Assembly (NCBI GenBank): GCA_020849725.1
Contig: JADLAZ010000004.1
Span: forward strand, 1 to 31,642
DNA length: 31,642 nucleotides
DNA from: Chloroflexota bacterium
Lineage (GTDB): Bacteria > Chloroflexota > Chloroflexia > Thermomicrobiales > JADLAZ01
Reading direction: 5' to 3'
Part shown: positions 16,334-30,507 of the stretch, piece after piece
Numbering within the stretch: the first letter of the stretch is position 1
How the letters are laid out: each line of letters opens with the position of its first letter
Notes under the pieces: model-generated
Seen by the model: only the letters and a program-made list of their open reading frames with translations
Told to the model about the DNA's origin: nothing
Databases searched by the model: none
Translations under genes and position numbers: made by a program

Positions 16334-17224
16334 TCATGCTAACTGACCGCGCAGCGCGCCGGCAGGGAAGTCGCTGGTGTGGACATTGACGTAATAATTG
16401 GCCGGTGCGGTCTTGAGGAGGTTCGTCAGGCCAGCGGAGACACCGAGCGTGCAGCCGTTCGACGTGCCGGCCGCGTTCGGAATCGGCAGGTTGACGACGA
16501 CCGGGCCGTTGGCGCCGGCTGCGGCGTTGTGGATGTGGGCGTTCGCCGCTGGCAGGGTGATGTCTTTCACTTTCAATGCGGCGCAGACCCAGGTCGGCCC
16601 GACCTTGATCAGCGCTGTGCCGCTGCCGTCCGGGTCACCCTGGTTGGGCGTGCCGGCGCCGTTGACCTCGGCCGCGCCGGTGAGACTGACGGTGTAGTCG
16701 GTAGTCACCGGGTTGGTCGACAGGTCGCCGCACGTGATGCCGCCGCCGAACGGGCCGGGGATGCTGCCGGTCTGATGCACGTTGACGTAATACGGCAGGC
16801 TGTTGGTCAACACCGACAGGCCGGAGGTTGGCCGATCGTTGAGCATACCAACGACGTAGGCGACGCCGGCGCTGTTGGCCGTCAGGTCCTTAGCCGCCCC
16901 GGCGAACTGCGTGGCGGGATTGACGATAATCCCGCCCTGCGTCGCACAAGTGCCCTGGTGGATGTGCCAGGCATGCTTCGAGTTCGGCGCCAACCCCTCG
17001 ACGCGCAACTCGAACCAGAGTTTGCGCACGTTGGTGAACGCCTTGAAGGTCGCCGTGCCGCGCGGTAGCGCGCCGGGCAGCCCCTCGCCGGCCGGGGTGA
17101 GCGTGGCGGTGGCGATCTTGTCCGGGCTTGGGCTGGGCGTCGCGGGTGCGGCGTCGGCCGCCAGCAGCCCCGACCCAACGATGGCGAGGGCCAGCATGAG
17201 CGCCAGGAACAGCGGTCGTCGCAT
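16334..17224 (-). CDS. Secreted tandem CHRD-like domain protein
   Basis: 296 residues. A Sec signal peptide (about 1-26, LFLALMLALAIVGSGLLAADA) precedes a short Pro/Ser linker. The C-terminal half (about 173-295) is a clear CHRD domain: LTGAAEV, the metal-like AHIHNAAAG, and YYVNVHTSDFPAGALRGQL. The first half (about 36-168) has HAWHIHQGTC and ends in YYVNVHQ...ITCGDL, so it looks like a diverged copy or a Cu/Zn-SOD-like relative. Cys93, 165, 214 and 258 could form disulphides. GGAGGGAG lies 4 bases before the ATG, which shows that the long open frame extending upstream is spurious. The function of bacterial CHRD proteins is unknown. Confidence 0.88.
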   Translation of the reverse strand: MRRPLFLALMLALAIVGSGLLAADAAPATPSPSPDKIATATLTPAGEGLPGALPRGTATFKAFTNVRKLWFELRVEGLAPNSKHAWHIHQGTCATQGGIIVNPATQFAGAAKDLTANSAGVAYVVGMLNDRPTSGLSVLTNSLPYYVNVHQTGSIPGPFGGGITCGDLSTNPVTTDYTVSLTGAAEVNGAGTPNQGDPDGSGTALIKVGPTWVCAALKVKDITLPAANAHIHNAAAGANGPVVVNLPIPNAAGTSNGCTLGVSAGLTNLLKTAPANYYVNVHTSDFPAGALRGQLA

Positions 17225-17539
17225 CGATCTCCCTCCCGTGTGCATGGTGCGGCCAATGCGCGTCAGCCCACGGCGCGTGGCAGGCGTCGTGGCGGGCGAC
17301 CGCAGATGCGTGTCACCCGGATGCCTGGCCAGCCGTGGCTGGTCCGGTCGTGGACGGCAGGTATACGACGGTCCGACGAAGACCGGATGCATGGGGCGGA
17401 TGGCAATTGTCGTCACAGGGTCCTGGTGGTTGGGCGGTGGAGCCGGCCCTGACAGGCCAGTGCGATCGTCTTGCCCATATCGCCTTCCTTCGCCGGGCCT
17501 GCCGACGCTCGTTCTGTGCTCGCTCTGAGGGCGATGCGG
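17225..17539. other. Divergent intergenic region
   Basis: About 315 bp between the CHRD gene and the histidine phosphatase. On the minus strand a TATACC (17360-17365) could be a -10 for the CHRD gene, but no convincing -35 is present. I see no RNA gene, repeat or riboswitch here. Confidence 0.4.
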
Positions 17540-17545
17540 TATACT
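17540..17545 (+). promoter_or_regulatory. -10 element of a probable leaderless promoter
   Basis: TATACT ends 6 bases before ATG 17552, so transcription would start at or within a base or two of the A of the start codon. No ribosome-binding site precedes the ATG. The -35 region is weak. Confidence 0.4.
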
Positions 17546-17551
17546 TGGCTC

Positions 17552-18199
17552 ATGACGACGACCTTCGATGGGCGGCTGTCGTCGGGCCGCCTGATCCTGA
17601 TCCGCCACGGCGAAACCGATCACAACGTCCAGCACCGCATCTGTGGTTGGACCGACTCGGCGCTCAGCCGGCGTGGCGAGCAGCAGGTCGAGTGCCTCGG
17701 CGCCTACGTCGCTGCGACCTATGCCATCGACCGGCTCTACGCCAGTCCGCTGCAGCGCGCCTGGCGCACTGCCGCTGCTATCGCGGCACGCACCGGCCGG
17801 CAACCGCACCCAGTCGACGATCTGCGCGAGATCCACTTTGGCGAGATCGAAGGCCAGGACGCCGCGACGTTCGCCGCTGGCTACCCAGCGCTCTACGCCC
17901 GCTGGCAGGAGCCGCCCGACCAGGACCTGTGCTGGCCCGGCGGCGAGTCGCGCTGGCAGTTCCGCGAGCGCGTCCGCCAGGTGCTGGCCCCGCTCGAGGC
18001 CGAGAGCCGGACAGCACACGTCGCCGTCGTCAGCCACGGCGGCGTCATCGGCAGCTACCTGGCCCAGCGCCTGGCGCGTGACGGCGCCCAGTGGAAGACG
18101 TACAGCGTGCGCAACTGCTCGGTCACCGAGTTGGCCTGGCGTGGCGACGAGCTCGTCGTTGTCCACCTCGACCGGGTCGAGCACCTGGCGGATGTGTAG
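17552..18199 (+). CDS. Histidine phosphatase (phosphoglycerate mutase-like)
   Basis: 215 residues. The catalytic RHG motif is LILIRHGETDHN with His19; the second His is in VAVVSHGGVIGSYL, and the acid is in REIHFGEIEGQD. LYASPLQRAWRTA is also diagnostic. This subfamily includes alpha-ribazole phosphatase (CobC) and broad-specificity phosphatases; which one is not clear, and no cobalamin genes are adjacent. ATG 17552 was chosen because homology starts just after it. An in-frame ATG at 17471 would place the promoter-like TATACT inside the gene. Confidence 0.9.
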   Translation: MTTTFDGRLSSGRLILIRHGETDHNVQHRICGWTDSALSRRGEQQVECLGAYVAATYAIDRLYASPLQRAWRTAAAIAARTGRQPHPVDDLREIHFGEIEGQDAATFAAGYPALYARWQEPPDQDLCWPGGESRWQFRERVRQVLAPLEAESRTAHVAVVSHGGVIGSYLAQRLARDGAQWKTYSVRNCSVTELAWRGDELVVVHLDRVEHLADV

Positions 18200-18276
18200 G
18201 CGGGCCGCAGCCGGGTCGTTCCAGGTCAAGACGCTGGACGGGTGTGAGCGACCTGTACCGACTCGGTGGGCGGCAG

Positions 18277-18870
18277 GTGAGTGAGGATCTGCGTCTGTTC
18301 GTCGCGGTGATGGCGCCCGCGCCGGTGCGGGTCGTGGTGAGGCGTGCAATCGAGCGGCTGCGACCAGCAGCACCGGATGTGCGCTGGAGCGATCCCGACA
18401 GTGCCCACCTCACGATCCAGTTCCTGGGGGTGACGGATGCGGCGCGGCTGGCGGACCTTGTGGCGGCGCTGGCCCGGGTGGCGAGTGCAGGGCAGCCGCT
18501 GGCGCTGCGCACCGGTGGTCTGGGTGTATTCCCGTCGCCGACCCGCCCGCGTGTGGTCTGGTTGGGACTGACGGGCGACACGGTACGACTGGCCTCGCTG
18601 CAGGCGGCCGTCACCGCCGCGACCGGTCCGCTCGGCTTCGCCACTGAGGCGCGGCCGTTCACCGCCCACCTGACGCTTGGCCGCGTGCCCGACACGGTGA
18701 GGCCGGCAGAACGCGCCACCGTCGGCCGCTCCATCACCGCCACCACCGCGCCGGACCCGGTCGCCTGGCCGGTCGATGAGCTGACCCTGATGCGGAGTCA
18801 GCTCAGCTCGCGCGGCGCGACCTACGCTGCGGTCGACTGCTGGCGGCTCGGCCACGACGTGGCTTTCTGA
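18277..18870 (+). CDS. thpR: RNA 2',3'-cyclic phosphodiesterase (2'-5' RNA ligase-like, 2H family)
   Basis: About 197 residues. Two HxT motifs define the 2H superfamily: HLTIQFLG (His44, Thr46) and HLTLGRV (His131, Thr133), spaced as in ThpR/LigT. The N-terminus LRLFVAVMAP matches family starts. These enzymes hydrolyse 2',3'-cyclic phosphates on RNA or nucleotides. The start is uncertain: GTG 18277 lacks a strong ribosome site and GTG 18244 is an alternative. It follows the phosphatase by about 77 bp on the same strand. Confidence 0.87.
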   Translation: MSEDLRLFVAVMAPAPVRVVVRRAIERLRPAAPDVRWSDPDSAHLTIQFLGVTDAARLADLVAALARVASAGQPLALRTGGLGVFPSPTRPRVVWLGLTGDTVRLASLQAAVTAATGPLGFATEARPFTAHLTLGRVPDTVRPAERATVGRSITATTAPDPVAWPVDELTLMRSQLSSRGATYAAVDCWRLGHDVAF

Positions 18871-19059
18871 CGATAGGCTCACGCCTCGGCGGTGTCTGGT
18901 CGAAAATACTAGCGCCGTGCTGACCTGGAGACGGCCACCCCGGTGATCTTCCAGCACTGGCAGACCTGATCACGTGGGCCACGATCAACGCCATCGCCTT
19001 GCGCCTCCAACGTGCCCTGTCTGCGATTGAGGGTAGCACGCAGCCGGTTCACCGGCCGG

Positions 19060-19722
19060 TCAGCCGGGCAGCGGGCAGTGGCGCGCCAGGCCTTCGGTGA
19101 AGGCGCGGGCGCCGCCGTTGGCGGGGTGGCGCAGGCAGGGCACATCTGGCCGGCCCAGCTCGGCCAGCAGCGCCTGGGCGACGCGGCCGACGGCGACGGG
19201 GCGCGCTGCCGGCAGCACGGCGCTGAGCAGGTGACGCAGCACCGCCAGGCCGGCGGCGCGCTCGGCCGGCAACGGTGGACGGTTGGAGAGTGGGCCACGC
19301 GCCCCGGCCGGGTGCCAGGGGATGGCGTTCCAGAGGGCAACGTCGGTGCGGTCGCCCAGGGCCTTCCAGACGATGGTCGACGACAGCTCGCGCCGCCACG
19401 GTCCGTTCTCGGTCGAGCCACGTTGGGAGCCGGCGGCCGGGCCGGCCCAGGGCAGCGGCGCCGGCCCGGCCAGCTTGCTTTCGTCGGTCAGCGTGACACC
19501 GGAGAAGCGGGCGCCGTTGTAGCCGGCGGCCTCGGCCACCAGCAACCAGCGTGCGCCGGCGAAGGCGCGCAGGTACAGCGTCAGGTTCGCTCGTCGGCGG
19601 GCCGGCCCGTCCGGATGGTCGAGCGCCGGATCGGCCCAGGTGTACTGGTTGACGAGCGTTGGCGGCGCGCTGGCGACCAACTGATCGAGCAGCGCCGCCA
19701 GCGCCGTCTCATCGATCGACAT
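19060..19722 (-). CDS. Uracil-DNA glycosylase-superfamily protein
   Basis: 220 residues. Motif 1 is WLLVAEAAGYNGARFSG, in place of the usual GE(A/P)PG; a mid motif reads VALWNAIPWHP, and the C-terminal motif is LRHPANGGARAF, with the His-Pro of the UDG HP(S/A) motif. This pattern fits the uncharacterised UDG-like group rather than UNG. It probably excises damaged bases such as uracil, but the Glu-Ala-Ala-Gly variant of motif 1 makes activity uncertain. The ATG lies inside the end of the receiver gene (14-base overlap), with no ribosome site of its own, so it is translationally coupled. Confidence 0.85.
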   Translation of the reverse strand: MSIDETALAALLDQLVASAPPTLVNQYTWADPALDHPDGPARRRANLTLYLRAFAGARWLLVAEAAGYNGARFSGVTLTDESKLAGPAPLPWAGPAAGSQRGSTENGPWRRELSSTIVWKALGDRTDVALWNAIPWHPAGARGPLSNRPPLPAERAAGLAVLRHLLSAVLPAARPVAVGRVAQALLAELGRPDVPCLRHPANGGARAFTEGLARHCPLPG

Positions 19723-20134
19723 CGATGATCAGCAACGCGAGATCGTGAGCGATTGGCGGCGGCGTGCCATCGGGTGGCGCCGGGGCCGTCAGCCGTGCGA
19801 CCCAACCGAGCAGATTATCAATGTCGAAGGGCTTGGCCAGCACCCCCGCCACCGCCAGTTGCGCGCCATGCTCGCGCAGGTTATAGGCCGCCGACATAGC
19901 CACCACCGGGATGGCCCGCGTGCGTGGCTCGGCCCGCAGGCGCTGGTTGAAAGCGAAGCCATCGAGACTGGGCATCATCAGGTCCAGCAGGATCAGGTCT
20001 GGCCGCCAGTCGAGGGCCGCCTGCCAGGCTGGCTCGCCATGACCGCCGCGCGTCTCGTGACCCTCCGATTGCAGCAGGTCGAGCAGCATGGCGACGATAC
20101 CGTCATCATCGTCCACGATCAGGATGCGCGCCAT
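19709..20134 (-). CDS. Single-domain (CheY-like) response regulator
   Basis: 141 residues, receiver only. It has the acidic cluster in ILIVDDDDG, phospho-acceptor Asp51 in LILLDLMMP, Ser81 in VVAMSA and Lys101 in VLAKPFD. No output domain is present. It ends with a short Pro-rich tail. AAGGAG lies 5 bases before ATG 20134; the longer open frame upstream is spurious. There is no adjacent histidine kinase. Its last 14 bases overlap the glycosylase start, so the two proteins are likely made together. Confidence 0.92.
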   Translation of the reverse strand: MARILIVDDDDGIVAMLLDLLQSEGHETRGGHGEPAWQAALDWRPDLILLDLMMPSLDGFAFNQRLRAEPRTRAIPVVAMSAAYNLREHGAQLAVAGVLAKPFDIDNLLGWVARLTAPAPPDGTPPPIAHDLALLIIDVDR

Positions 20135-20322
20135 GGGCACTCCTTGCGCCGCTGGACACCGCGCCGGCCCAACCGAGCCACCGGCCGGCCGGGTCGCATC
20201 ATCTCCCCCGTCTCCTTTACGCCCCGGCCGGGCGCGATTGGGAGAAGAACTCGGTAGGAATCTCGTCTGAATTGCGTTGGAACCGGCCGCTGCACCCGTA
20301 GGTCGGGCTGATGCGTACTGTA

Positions 20323-20331
20323 TGCTATAGG
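20323..20331 (+). promoter_or_regulatory. Extended -10 promoter of secA
   Basis: TGC-TATAGG, with a second overlapping TATGCT. The -35 region is weak. Predicted leader is about 65-70 nt before ATG 20405. Confidence 0.4.
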
Positions 20332-20404
20332 CGGTGGGATGTGCGGGCGGCGCCGGCGAGGCGCGTGTCCGACGGGCGCCGGCCGTGCTGATCGGGGGCA
20401 GGAC

Positions 20405-23032
<2,628 letters not shown>

Positions 23033-23171
23033 GCGCGGCGAGTGGCTTGATTGCGCCGGCGCAGGGTTGGCGCGGGCACCTGCAGCACGTTGTCAATAGC
23101 GGTCTTCGGGCGCATCCCCGGTCTCACGAGAGAGGACTGGCTCGTCTAGCCGATCGGGCTGATGGTGCGGT

Positions 23172-24101
23172 TCAGCCTGGGCCGACGGGCAGGCCGGGCG
23201 TCTCCAGCCGGATGCGATAGACGCACTCGCGGGCAGTGATGAAGAGCGTGCGCCAGTCCGGGCCGCCGAAGGCGCAGTTGGCGGGCCGCTCCGGCGTGCG
23301 GATGATGCCCAGCAGCCGGCCGCCGGGTGTGAGTACCCAGACCCCCGTCGCGCCGGTGGAGTAGATATTGCCGGCGCGATCGACCTTCAGGCCGTCGGGG
23401 CCGCCAGGTTCCGAGTGGCGAAAGTCGGCGAACAGGCGGCCATCGATCAGGTCGCCGGCGCTGGTGACGGTGAAGGCGCGCAAGTGCAGCCGGCGCGTGT
23501 CTGCCACGTAGAGCGTGCGCTCGTCGGGAGCGAACGCCAGGCCGTTCGGCCGCTCAAAGTCGGCCGCGACGCGAGTTACCTGGCCATCCGACCCGATGCG
23601 GTAGACGGCGTTGGCGTCCTGCTCCATGCCACCAGCCTGGTTCGGCAGACCGTAGGGCGGGTCGGTGAAAAAGACCAGGCCGTCGGAGCGCACGACGACA
23701 TCGTTGGGGCTGTTGAGGCGGCGACCGGCGAAGCGCTCGGCCAGCGTCACGATCGCGCCATCGACCTCGGTGCGGCTGACGCGCCGGCGGCCGTGCTCGC
23801 AGGCAATCAGGCGGCCTTGCCGGTCGAGCGTCAGGCCGTTGGAGCCGGGCTGAGGCAGGTGGCGCGGGTCGTCCAGCGCGCCACCGCTGGGGTGGCGCCA
23901 GGTCGTTAGCTCGACACCGGCCAGCGTCTCCTGCCAGCGGCAGATGCGGTTGTTCGGCAGATCACTGAACAGCAGATGATCACCGCGCCAGACCGGCCCC
24001 TCGGTGAAGGCCAGGCCGGCCGCGATGCGCTCCAGTGTCGCGTCGGGATGGACCAGCGCGTACAGCGCCGGATCGCGCACATCCAGGACCGCGTTCGCCA
24101 C
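23172..24101 (-). CDS. SMP-30/gluconolactonase-family protein
   Basis: 309 residues forming a six-bladed propeller. Metal and catalytic signatures are Glu34 in FTEGPVW, Asn in RLNSPNDVVV, and the Asn/Asp pair in FERPNGLAFAPDE and GGPDGLKVDRAGNIY. Family members hydrolyse sugar lactones such as gluconolactone. The start is GTG 24101, with GGAGGT about 3-4 bases upstream. It follows the isomerase-like gene by 34 bp, suggesting a shared sugar-acid pathway. Activity is inferred from family. Confidence 0.9.
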   Translation of the reverse strand: MANAVLDVRDPALYALVHPDATLERIAAGLAFTEGPVWRGDHLLFSDLPNNRICRWQETLAGVELTTWRHPSGGALDDPRHLPQPGSNGLTLDRQGRLIACEHGRRRVSRTEVDGAIVTLAERFAGRRLNSPNDVVVRSDGLVFFTDPPYGLPNQAGGMEQDANAVYRIGSDGQVTRVAADFERPNGLAFAPDERTLYVADTRRLHLRAFTVTSAGDLIDGRLFADFRHSEPGGPDGLKVDRAGNIYSTGATGVWVLTPGGRLLGIIRTPERPANCAFGGPDWRTLFITARECVYRIRLETPGLPVGPG

Positions 24102-24135
24102 GATACCTCCTGCCGGTGTCGTCGCGCGCCTACCG

Positions 24136-25071
24136 TCAGCGCGGAGTCAGGTCGGCCAGGTCGCGCTCCAGGGCGCGCAGGTAGGTCAGGCCGCGCTCGG
24201 CGACGGCCAGCACATCGCCGGGGCCAGCGCCCTCGATACTGACCCAGCCGTCGTAGCCGGCCTGGCGCGCGGCCAGCAGGCCCCAGCGGTAGTCGAGGTC
24301 GCCGTCCGGCAGGGACGCCGGCAGAAAGGCGGCGCGATCCAGCTCCGGCAGATAGACGCGCTGGATGTTCTTGACGTGCCAGAAGTTCATGCCGGCGTCC
24401 AGCACCGCCAGCAGCGCCGCCGGATACGGCTCGGCCGGCGTCGCGTGCGTCCAGTGCAAGTTGCCCAGATCGGCGTTGCCGCCGACGTTCGGCCGATTGA
24501 CGGCCCGCACCAGTCGAGCGACGGTCGCGCCCGTGTCGGTGATGGCGTTGTGGTGCAGCTCGATCGACAGCTCCAGGCCGGCCACCGCCGCCTGATCGGC
24601 CAGCTCGCGCAGGAAGCTGGCCGCCGCCTCGAACTCGGCATCGGTCGCCTGGCGACTGCCGCCGAGCGAGAAGCGCTGCCCCCGGTTCAGGTCGGTCGTC
24701 TGGCCCAGCAGAGTGTGCGGCGAGGCCAGCGAGATGTTGACGATGCCTGTGCCCAGCGCCGTCGCGGCCTCCAGCGCGCGGCGCAGGTCGGCGCGATTCT
24801 GGTCGGCGCACGCCGGGGGAGTGATGGCCTTGCGCAAGCAGTTGAGGGCGACAATAGGCAGGCCGCCGGCATCGAACTCGGCCCGGATGGCCCGCAGCTC
24901 GGCGTCGCTCATCTGGTAGAAGTTCATCCAGAAGTCGCCCATCTCCACGCCCTCGAAACCGGCGCGGCGGATCCAGGCGATCTGGAGACGGCGATGCTCC
25001 GGCGGCGGCGGTGGGCCACCCCGGCGGTGCGGGTGCCAGGTGAAGATGTGGTTGGCGAAGCAGTAGCGCAT
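24136..25071 (-). CDS. Sugar phosphate isomerase/epimerase-like TIM-barrel protein
   Basis: 311 residues of the xylose-isomerase-like (AP endonuclease 2) superfamily. Metal-binding acids are expected in LSIELHHN, NADLGNLHW, FWHVKN and WVSIEGAG, which occur in family order. The start MRYCFANHIFTWHP is typical. It precedes the SMP-30-like gene and follows metK by 77 bp; that gap contains a GCCCGG-GCAA-CCGGGC hairpin (25108-25123) but no U-tract. Cotranscription with the SAM operon is possible. The substrate is unknown. Confidence 0.85.
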   Translation of the reverse strand: MRYCFANHIFTWHPHRRGGPPPPPEHRRLQIAWIRRAGFEGVEMGDFWMNFYQMSDAELRAIRAEFDAGGLPIVALNCLRKAITPPACADQNRADLRRALEAATALGTGIVNISLASPHTLLGQTTDLNRGQRFSLGGSRQATDAEFEAAASFLRELADQAAVAGLELSIELHHNAITDTGATVARLVRAVNRPNVGGNADLGNLHWTHATPAEPYPAALLAVLDAGMNFWHVKNIQRVYLPELDRAAFLPASLPDGDLDYRWGLLAARQAGYDGWVSIEGAGPGDVLAVAERGLTYLRALERDLADLTPR

Positions 25072-25148
25072 GTCGTTCGTGTGCGGGAAGGTGCGCGCCG
25101 GCCACTGGCCCGGTTGCCCGGGCGCGCGACCGGCACTGGCGAGTGGTG

Positions 25149-26369
25149 TCAGACGGCCACGGTCAGGCCGGCGGCGCGGGCGAGTGCCTCCGCCTTGTCG
25201 ATGTGCTCCCAGGGGACGTCCAGGTCATCGCGACCGAAGTGGCCGTAGGCGGCGACCTGGCGATAGAGGGGTCGGCGCAGCTTCAGGTCGCGGATGATCG
25301 CGGCCGGGCGCAGGTCGAAGTGCTGCTTGACCAGGTCCAGGATCAGCTCGTCGGGCACCTTGCCGGTGCCAAAGGTCTCGACCATGATCGACAGCGGCTC
25401 GGCCACGCCGATGGCGTAGCTGAGCTGGATCTCGAAGCGGTCGGCCAGGCCGGCGGCAACGATGTTCTTGGCGACGTAGCGCGCGGCGTAGGCGGCCGAG
25501 CGGTCCACCTTGGTCGGGTCCTTGCCCGAGAACGCGCCGCCACCGTGGCGGGCCATGCCGCCGTAGGTGTCGACGATGATCTTGCGCCCAGTCAGCCCGG
25601 CGTCGCCCATCGGCCCGCCGATGACGAAGCGTCCGGTCGGGTTAATGTAGTAGCGCGTCCGATCGTCGAGCAGTTCAGCCGGCACGATCGGCGCGATCAC
25701 ATGCTCGCGGATGTCGGCGGCGACCCTCGGCTGATCGACCTCGGCGTCGTGCTGGGCCGAGACGACGATCGTGTCGACGCGCACTGGCTTGCCATAGCTG
25801 TACTCGACGGTCACCTGCGTCTTGCCGTCCGGGCGAAGGTAGGGCAGCGTGCCGTTCTTGCGCACCGCGGCCAGTCGCTGGGCCAGCCGGTGGGCTAGCG
25901 AGATCGTCAGCGGCATGTACTCCGGCGTCTCGTTGCAGGCAAAGCCGATCATCATGCCCTGGTCGCCGGCGCCGGTGGTCGCGGCCTCATCGGTCCCCAG
26001 GCCGGTGCGGTGCTCCAGCGCGTCATTCACGCCCTGGGCGATGTCCAGGCTTTGCTCTTTGATCGAGACGATGACACCGCAGGTCTCATAGTCGAAGCCG
26101 TAGCGGGCGTCGGTATAGCCGATCTCCTTGACCGTGTTGCGGATGACGCTCGGGAAATCGACGTAGGTCTTGGTCGTGATCTCGCCGATCACCGTCACCA
26201 GTCCGGTCGTGGCCGCTGCCTCACAGGCGACGCGCGCCTCGGGGTCGTCGGTCAGGATCGCATCCAGGACAGCATCGGAGATCTGATCGCAGACCTTGTC
26301 CGGATGCCCCTCCGTCACCGACTCGGAGGTGAAGAAGATCTGCTTCGCGGTCATGAACGTGGTGCTCAT
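25149..26369 (-). CDS. metK: S-adenosylmethionine synthetase
   Basis: 406 residues. MetK makes SAM from methionine and ATP. The ATP-binding signature [14 protein letters not shown] (His22) is at the start, [16 protein letters not shown] in the middle, and the phosphate-binding [19 protein letters not shown] toward the C-terminal third. GGAGAG precedes the ATG. It is the last core gene of the S-box operon, 122 bp after ahcY, with a palindromic element between them. Its product is the riboswitch ligand, giving negative feedback. Confidence 0.98.
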   Translation of the reverse strand: MSTTFMTAKQIFFTSESVTEGHPDKVCDQISDAVLDAILTDDPEARVACEAAATTGLVTVIGEITTKTYVDFPSVIRNTVKEIGYTDARYGFDYETCGVIVSIKEQSLDIAQGVNDALEHRTGLGTDEAATTGAGDQGMMIGFACNETPEYMPLTISLAHRLAQRLAAVRKNGTLPYLRPDGKTQVTVEYSYGKPVRVDTIVVSAQHDAEVDQPRVAADIREHVIAPIVPAELLDDRTRYYINPTGRFVIGGPMGDAGLTGRKIIVDTYGGMARHGGGAFSGKDPTKVDRSAAYAARYVAKNIVAAGLADRFEIQLSYAIGVAEPLSIMVETFGTGKVPDELILDLVKQHFDLRPAAIIRDLKLRRPLYRQVAAYGHFGRDDLDVPWEHIDKAEALARAAGLTVAV

Positions 26370-26378
26370 CGTCTCTCC

Positions 26379-26488
26379 AGTAGTCAGTAGTCAGTAGTCA
26401 GGAGCCAGGGGTTAGTAGCGAGCAGCTCGTAGGCGATAGCCGGCGATCGTCCTAGCCACGGGCTATCGGCTCCTGGCTGCCGGCTACT
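26379..26488. repeat. Heptamer repeat and long imperfect palindrome between ahcY and metK
   Basis: A heptamer run (AGTAGTC, just over three copies, 26379-26400) leads into an imperfect inverted repeat. Outer arms are 26386-26406 and 26468-26488, 21 bases with 4 mismatches, all transitions. A perfect 8-bp inner stem pairs 26434-26441 with 26461-26468. Nearly the whole gap is palindromic, like a REP or MITE-like element. It could also act as an intercistronic hairpin. Confidence 0.75.
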
Positions 26489-26491
26489 CCG

Positions 26492-28853
<2,362 letters not shown>

Positions 28854-28863
28854 CGTCGCTCCT

Positions 28864-29937
<1,074 letters not shown>

Positions 29938-30042
29938 CAGGTGGCCTCAATTCCGTTCACACGGCGCCGAGCGGTCACTGACCGCCTTCCGCCCTGTCTA
30001 CGCGAACTGTGCCGCCGGTGTCCCACCACGACCACGCGCATG

Positions 30043-30072
30043 AAAAAAGGACTCCTCCGATGAGAGAAGTCC
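30043..30072 (-). terminator. Intrinsic terminator of the SAM riboswitch
   Basis: On the minus strand a 9-bp stem (8 Watson-Crick pairs plus one G-U; arms 30064-30072 and 30049-30057) closes a 6-nt loop and is followed by six U (30043-30048). The bases TCTCTCATC in its 5' arm and loop can instead pair with GATGAGAGA at 30098-30106, forming the antiterminator. Confidence 0.92.
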
Positions 30073-30242
30073 AACAGCATGCTCACGCAGTGCCGCGTCT
30101 CTCATCTTTCAGCCGGATCGCGACGATCCAACTGTCGGAATTGGCACCAGGGCAGAAGTATCTCGCCGCGGCCTGGGTCCGCGCGCGACTGCCTGGTTGC
30201 CGGGCTTCACAGGGCCAGTCCCTCAGCCACTCTGGATAAGAG
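30043..30242 (-). promoter_or_regulatory. SAM-I (S-box) riboswitch controlling mtnA-kinase-ahcY-metK
   Basis: The aptamer (about 30099-30242) has the conserved S-box core: P1 strands CTCTTATC (30235-30242) and GATGAGAG (30099-30106), GAGGGACTGGCCC, GAAGCCCGGCAACC, GGTGCCAATTCC, and GAAAGATGAGAG. When SAM binds, P1 forms and the terminator at 30043-30072 can fold. Without SAM the 3' strand of P1 pairs with the terminator's 5' side and transcription continues. This is the expected off-switch logic for a SAM synthesis and recycling operon. Confidence 0.96.
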
Positions 30243-30265
30243 CACTCTATTCGGTTGTCGTGCCT

Positions 30266-30294
30266 ATCCTAGCACACGTCGTGGCCGGTCGCCA
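30266..30294 (-). promoter_or_regulatory. Promoter of the SAM-recycling operon
   Basis: On the minus strand TGC-TAGGAT is an extended -10 (TAGGAT at 30266-30271). A weak -35, TGGCGA, lies 17 bases upstream (30289-30294). Predicted transcription starts about 17 nt before the aptamer. The remaining gap to proB (30295-30498) shows only a TTGACG at 30418 without a matching -10. Confidence 0.5.
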
Positions 30295-30507
30295 GGGAGG
30301 GTGTGTGTCACGATCGTGTGGAGGGATGTGTGGGCCAACGTTGATGCTGCCGACGCGCTGAGCCGTGCCTTCCGGCCAGAGCGCCGGCCCAGCGCGTGCG
30401 CCCTCCTTTGACGGCGCCGGTGGTCAGCGCGATCACCAGCGATGGCTTAACATGAGGCGATGCGGCGCCGGGCGATGCGACCGCATGCGGAAGGGGAGAT
30501 GGCGGCG

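Noticed and set aside
17225..18373. N-terminal extension of the CHRD open frame
   Set aside because: It runs antisense through the histidine phosphatase, and a signal peptide with a good ribosome site starts at 17224.
18871..19059. Terminator or small RNA between convergent genes
   Set aside because: No strong stem followed by a T-run on either strand, and no recognisable RNA; the same is true of 1441-1542 and 23033-23171.
26379..26400. Possible CRISPR or phase-variable repeat
   Set aside because: Heptamer units without spacers, and not within a coding start; it fits a short tandem repeat element.
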